Positions 54,195 through 56,469 of a stretch of 56,469 bases of DNA are shown here, piece by piece. The position numbers and the translations under genes are program-made. A model generated the notes under the pieces. That model worked only from the letters and a program-made list of their open reading frames with translations, was not told where the DNA came from and ran no database searches. Source of the DNA: Candidatus Aegiribacteria sp. (GTDB taxonomy: Bacteria > Fermentibacterota > Fermentibacteria > Fermentibacterales > JCC-6); the NCBI GenBank assembly GCA_021108005.1, contig JAIORS010000172.1, positions 1 through 56,469 of the forward strand, given 5' to 3'. Position 1 is the first letter of the stretch. Each line of letters starts with the position of its first letter.

Positions 54195-54593
54195 ATGACA
54201 GCTGCTTTAAAAACTCATGGTGTTGATTCTGTCAGCATCAAGCGTGTCGAAAAAGCTCTTAAAAGAAGCGGTAAAGCTTTTCTGAAAAGGATATTCGATG
54301 GCGGCGAACTGGACATGCGGGAAGACACAGGTTTTCTCGCAACCAGATTCGCGGCAAAGGAGGCTTTTTTCAAGGCTCTGGGAACAGGGGTTACAGGGGG
54401 AGTACGGTGGCACGATTTCCTCCTCCCTCCCGAAGATAATACCTGTCCGAGTCCCGTTATCAGCGGAAAATCCAGGGAACTGCTTAGAGGCAGAAAAGTT
54501 TTTGTAAGCGTCTCCCGGACAGAAACCACCGCGGTAGCAATTGTTTTACTTGAAGAACAGGGGGAAGGTTATGAAATACTGGGTAATACCTGA
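54195..54593 (+). CDS. acpS: Holo-[acyl-carrier-protein] synthase
   Basis: A 132-residue AcpS: HGVDSVSIKRVEKAL near the N-terminus and RFAAKEAFFKALGTG, which carries the conserved metal-binding Glu. It transfers phosphopantetheine from CoA to acyl carrier proteins. The final SVSRTETTAVAIV segment fits the last strand. AGGAG lies upstream. It overlaps nnrD by 23 bases. Confidence 0.92.
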   Translation: MTAALKTHGVDSVSIKRVEKALKRSGKAFLKRIFDGGELDMREDTGFLATRFAAKEAFFKALGTGVTGGVRWHDFLLPPEDNTCPSPVISGKSRELLRGRKVFVSVSRTETTAVAIVLLEEQGEGYEILGNT

Positions 54594-56118
54594 GGAAATG
54601 GCTCAATACGACAGGAGGGCCATTGAGAGTGGAACTCCTGGAGACGTTCTGATGGAGAAAGCTGGAACTTGTGCAGCCGAGAGAGCCATGAAAATGACTG
54701 CCCCCGACCAAGGACCGGTCATTGTATTCGCGGGTTCGGGAAACAACGGCGGTGACGGACTGGTTTTAGCGAGAAGACTGCGTGAAAAATCGTATTACGC
54801 TCATGTGGTTCTCGCAACTGTTCCGGGGAAGAGTCTTTCACATAACTGCCAGGCAAATCTGAGCCGATTCGTGCAGGATGGCGGTATCGTTGTGCCACCG
54901 GACGAGATGGACAGATTACCTGATTCCCCCTCTCTGATCGTCGATGCCCTTCTGGGAACGGGTTTCAAGGGAAAGATCGAGGGTATATTCGCTGAATGCC
55001 TTGAAAAAGCTAGAAATTATGGCTGCAGAGTACTTGCCGTGGACACCCCTTCCGGTATAAACGGAAGAACGGGTGAAACCGATCCCCTTACATTAAAAGC
55101 GGACGCAACCGTCACTTTTGCCGCTCCGAAGGCAGGGCTTCTGTTCCCTCCGGGCTGCGGCTATTCAGGAAGTATTTTCACAGCTGATATCGGCATAGAT
55201 GTTGATAAGACGAAAAACCGCATGATCCCCGGTCTTAGAGACGCTTACGAGCTTCTTCCCGAAAGACCTGTGGACGGACACAAGGGAACGTTCGGAAAGC
55301 TGTTGCTTGTCGGTGGTTCGGAGGCAATGCCCGGTGCCCCACAGTTGATGTCACTAGGTGCCTTGCGTTCCGGAGCAGGCCTTGTTACCCTTGCGGTACC
55401 TCTTTCCGCCCATCAGCTTATAGCAGGACGCATTCCAGAAGCGCTTTCGTCGTACTTCCTTCCGGGGGATGCTACGGGTATACCTGATACTGAGAATTTC
55501 CATGCAGCAGCCATCGGCCCGGGAATGGGAGATAATCCGGCAACCAGGAAAGTTGTGAACTACGTAATCAATCACTGGACGATTCCGCTGGTTCTGGACG
55601 CGGATGCTCTTAACGTCCTTGATAATCCTGTTGCAATTCTGGAAAGGTATCGAGGGAAATTACTGATCACCCCGCATCCCGGAGAGATGTCAAGGCTTAT
55701 GAACTGCGATCCGTCAAATATAGCAAGCAGATCCGGAGCAGCCGCCAAACTTGCCGAATCGGCGGGAGTAACGGTTGTGCTCAAAGGCAGGCCGACCATG
55801 ATATTCCATCCGGAAAAAGGCTCCTGCACAATTCCAGCGGGTAACAACGGGCTTGCAACCGGCGGCAGCGGCGATGTTCTTACGGGAATAATTTCATCAC
55901 TTATGGCCCAGGGTATGGAACCATTCAATGCCGGAATCCTAGGTGTGTACGCACACGGTCTGGCAGCGGATATTGCCGTAGAGAGTTCTTCCGCACGAAG
56001 TCTTATCGCAACCGACATCGCTTCTTTCCTGGGAGAGGCATTCAGAAAAATAGAAAACGGAAAGAACAGTGATCTTCTGACCTCCGGCGGCAAATGGAAC
56101 AGTGAGTACATCGATTAG
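54571..56118 (+). CDS. nnr: Bifunctional NAD(P)H-hydrate repair enzyme (epimerase + ADP/ATP-dependent dehydratase)
   Basis: A 515-residue fusion. The N-terminal epimerase (about 1-210) has GSGNNGGDGLVLARRL and VDTPSGING; the C-terminal dehydratase (about 225-515) has GPGMG, LDADALN, ITPHPGEMSRL and GNNGLATGGSGDVLTG. Together they repair damaged NADHX. ATG at 54571 follows GGGGGAAGG, inside the end of acpS. The acpS-nnr pairing is common in bacteria. Confidence 0.95.
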   Translation: MKYWVIPEEMAQYDRRAIESGTPGDVLMEKAGTCAAERAMKMTAPDQGPVIVFAGSGNNGGDGLVLARRLREKSYYAHVVLATVPGKSLSHNCQANLSRFVQDGGIVVPPDEMDRLPDSPSLIVDALLGTGFKGKIEGIFAECLEKARNYGCRVLAVDTPSGINGRTGETDPLTLKADATVTFAAPKAGLLFPPGCGYSGSIFTADIGIDVDKTKNRMIPGLRDAYELLPERPVDGHKGTFGKLLLVGGSEAMPGAPQLMSLGALRSGAGLVTLAVPLSAHQLIAGRIPEALSSYFLPGDATGIPDTENFHAAAIGPGMGDNPATRKVVNYVINHWTIPLVLDADALNVLDNPVAILERYRGKLLITPHPGEMSRLMNCDPSNIASRSGAAAKLAESAGVTVVLKGRPTMIFHPEKGSCTIPAGNNGLATGGSGDVLTGIISSLMAQGMEPFNAGILGVYAHGLAADIAVESSSARSLIATDIASFLGEAFRKIENGKNSDLLTSGGKWNSEYID

Positions 56119-56182
56119 CCGGAGTGAAGTCCTTGAAACAATAAAAGGTATAGGTTCCGATAACTGTCTATAATTCTTCCTG

Positions 56183-56293
56183 TTAATTCCCGAAGAGTTC
56201 CCTTCCTCTCCCGAATGTCTGAATGTTCACTTCCAGCGCCTTCGGCGGCACGCGTTCCTCTATCGCCTTTCAAATTGCCTCTGTGAGAGTGCC
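56183..56293 (-). pseudogene. Decayed C-terminal fragment, possibly 2-oxoacid:ferredoxin oxidoreductase gamma-type
   Basis: On the minus strand a frame that reads GTLTEAI, then TGA, then KAIEERVPPKALEVNIQTF and ends in TAA looks like the last helix region of an oxidoreductase gamma subunit, interrupted by a stop. No start or conserved core is present. The similarity is judged by eye and is weak. Otherwise the 325 bases from 56119 to 56443 hold no gene. Confidence 0.3.
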
Positions 56294-56308
56294 CTTTCTC
56301 GATTGGTG

Positions 56309-56338
56309 TTGACAGTGTACTATTATTCCTGCTATCAT
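56309..56338 (+). promoter_or_regulatory. Sigma70-like promoter near the window end
   Basis: TTGACA (56309-56314) and TATCAT (56333-56338) have 18-base spacing and point at the gene that starts at 56444. The CTATCATCT around the -10 is also found at the PadR promoter. Confidence 0.55.
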
Positions 56339-56443
56339 CTTATAAGACAGGAATTGCTATCGTACAGGAATCCCTGGATCACCTGTAAGATCAGCATACT
56401 AGTTGTCGGAGATACCGTTACGCATAAAAAACAGAGAGGATAC

Positions 56444-56469
56444 ATGATTATGTCGAAATACCCCCCCCC
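56444..56469 (+). CDS. Start of a truncated gene at the window end
   Basis: AGAGAGGA precedes ATG at 56444 by three bases and a second ATG at 56450 by nine, so the latter is the likelier start. Only a few codons follow before nine C residues end the window. The product cannot be named. The C run may be an assembly artefact. Confidence 0.35.

Noticed and set aside
56267-56275. UGA recoded as Gly or as selenocysteine
   Set aside because: Many genes here end in TGA in the expected place (iscU, tldD), and no SECIS-like hairpin follows the internal TGA.

Overview
The window is a stretch of ordinary bacterial chromosome at high coding density. I count about 52 protein genes, one tRNA, no insertion sequence and no CRISPR array. 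The source looks like a Gram-negative, probably anaerobic member of the FCB group or a neighbouring candidate phylum (Fermentibacteria-like). The grounds are four secreted proteins that end in the same FlgD-like C-terminal sorting domain (YPNP, then YDLSGR, then a terminal IxR), two outer-membrane barrel-like proteins, two gingipain-type C25 peptidases, a fused SecDF, a B12-binding radical SAM enzyme and iron-sulfur ATPases. The taxon is inference. TGA and TAG both serve as normal stops, and TTG is a common start.

Layout. 0.2-5.6 kb (minus strand) is a five-gene run: TPR protein, nitroreductase, Xaa-Pro peptidase, tRNA adenosine deaminase, metallophosphoesterase. 5.8-10.1 kb holds a B12/radical-SAM protein facing a tldD-tldE pair. 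10.3-16.9 kb holds a multidomain C1 peptidase, a phosphohexomutase and a large hybrid histidine kinase. 17.0-20.8 kb is the most distinctive block: PadR regulator, DUF5320 protein, two NifX-like proteins, a small zinc-ribbon protein and two MinD/Mrp-type ATPases with inserted 2x[4Fe-4S] ferredoxin domains. The last ATPase appears to start at a rare ATT codon. 21-27.5 kb holds a secreted propeller-like protein, a pilin pair, a HEAT-repeat protein and a lipoprotein.

27.6-32.7 kb has a 32-bp repeat pair, tRNA-Arg(ACG), a lipoprotein, an ABC pair with an unusual ATPase and a two-component system. 32.8-39.3 kb has secDF, two small envelope genes and an isc-like operon (iscR-iscU-iscS) with a palindrome over its promoter. 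39.4-42.3 kb has an unknown membrane pair, an inositol-phosphatase-family enzyme and a barrel. 42.5-47.2 kb is a tandem pair of C25 peptidases. 47.3-50.1 kb has a GAF/PP2C phosphatase and a DUF1846 protein. 50.3-56.1 kb is a translation and housekeeping operon: rpsF, ssb, a second ssb-like gene, rpsR, a DUF2232 membrane protein, rplI, tsaD, acpS, nnrD. The last 350 bases hold a decayed gene fragment, a strong promoter-like pair and the first codons of a gene cut by a run of nine C.

How the genes connect: iron-sulfur biology recurs (iscR-U-S and the ATPase/NifX cluster). Protein export and surface display recur too (SecDF, sorting-domain proteins, secreted proteases, barrels, pilin). TadA and its substrate tRNA-Arg(ACG) lie in the same window.
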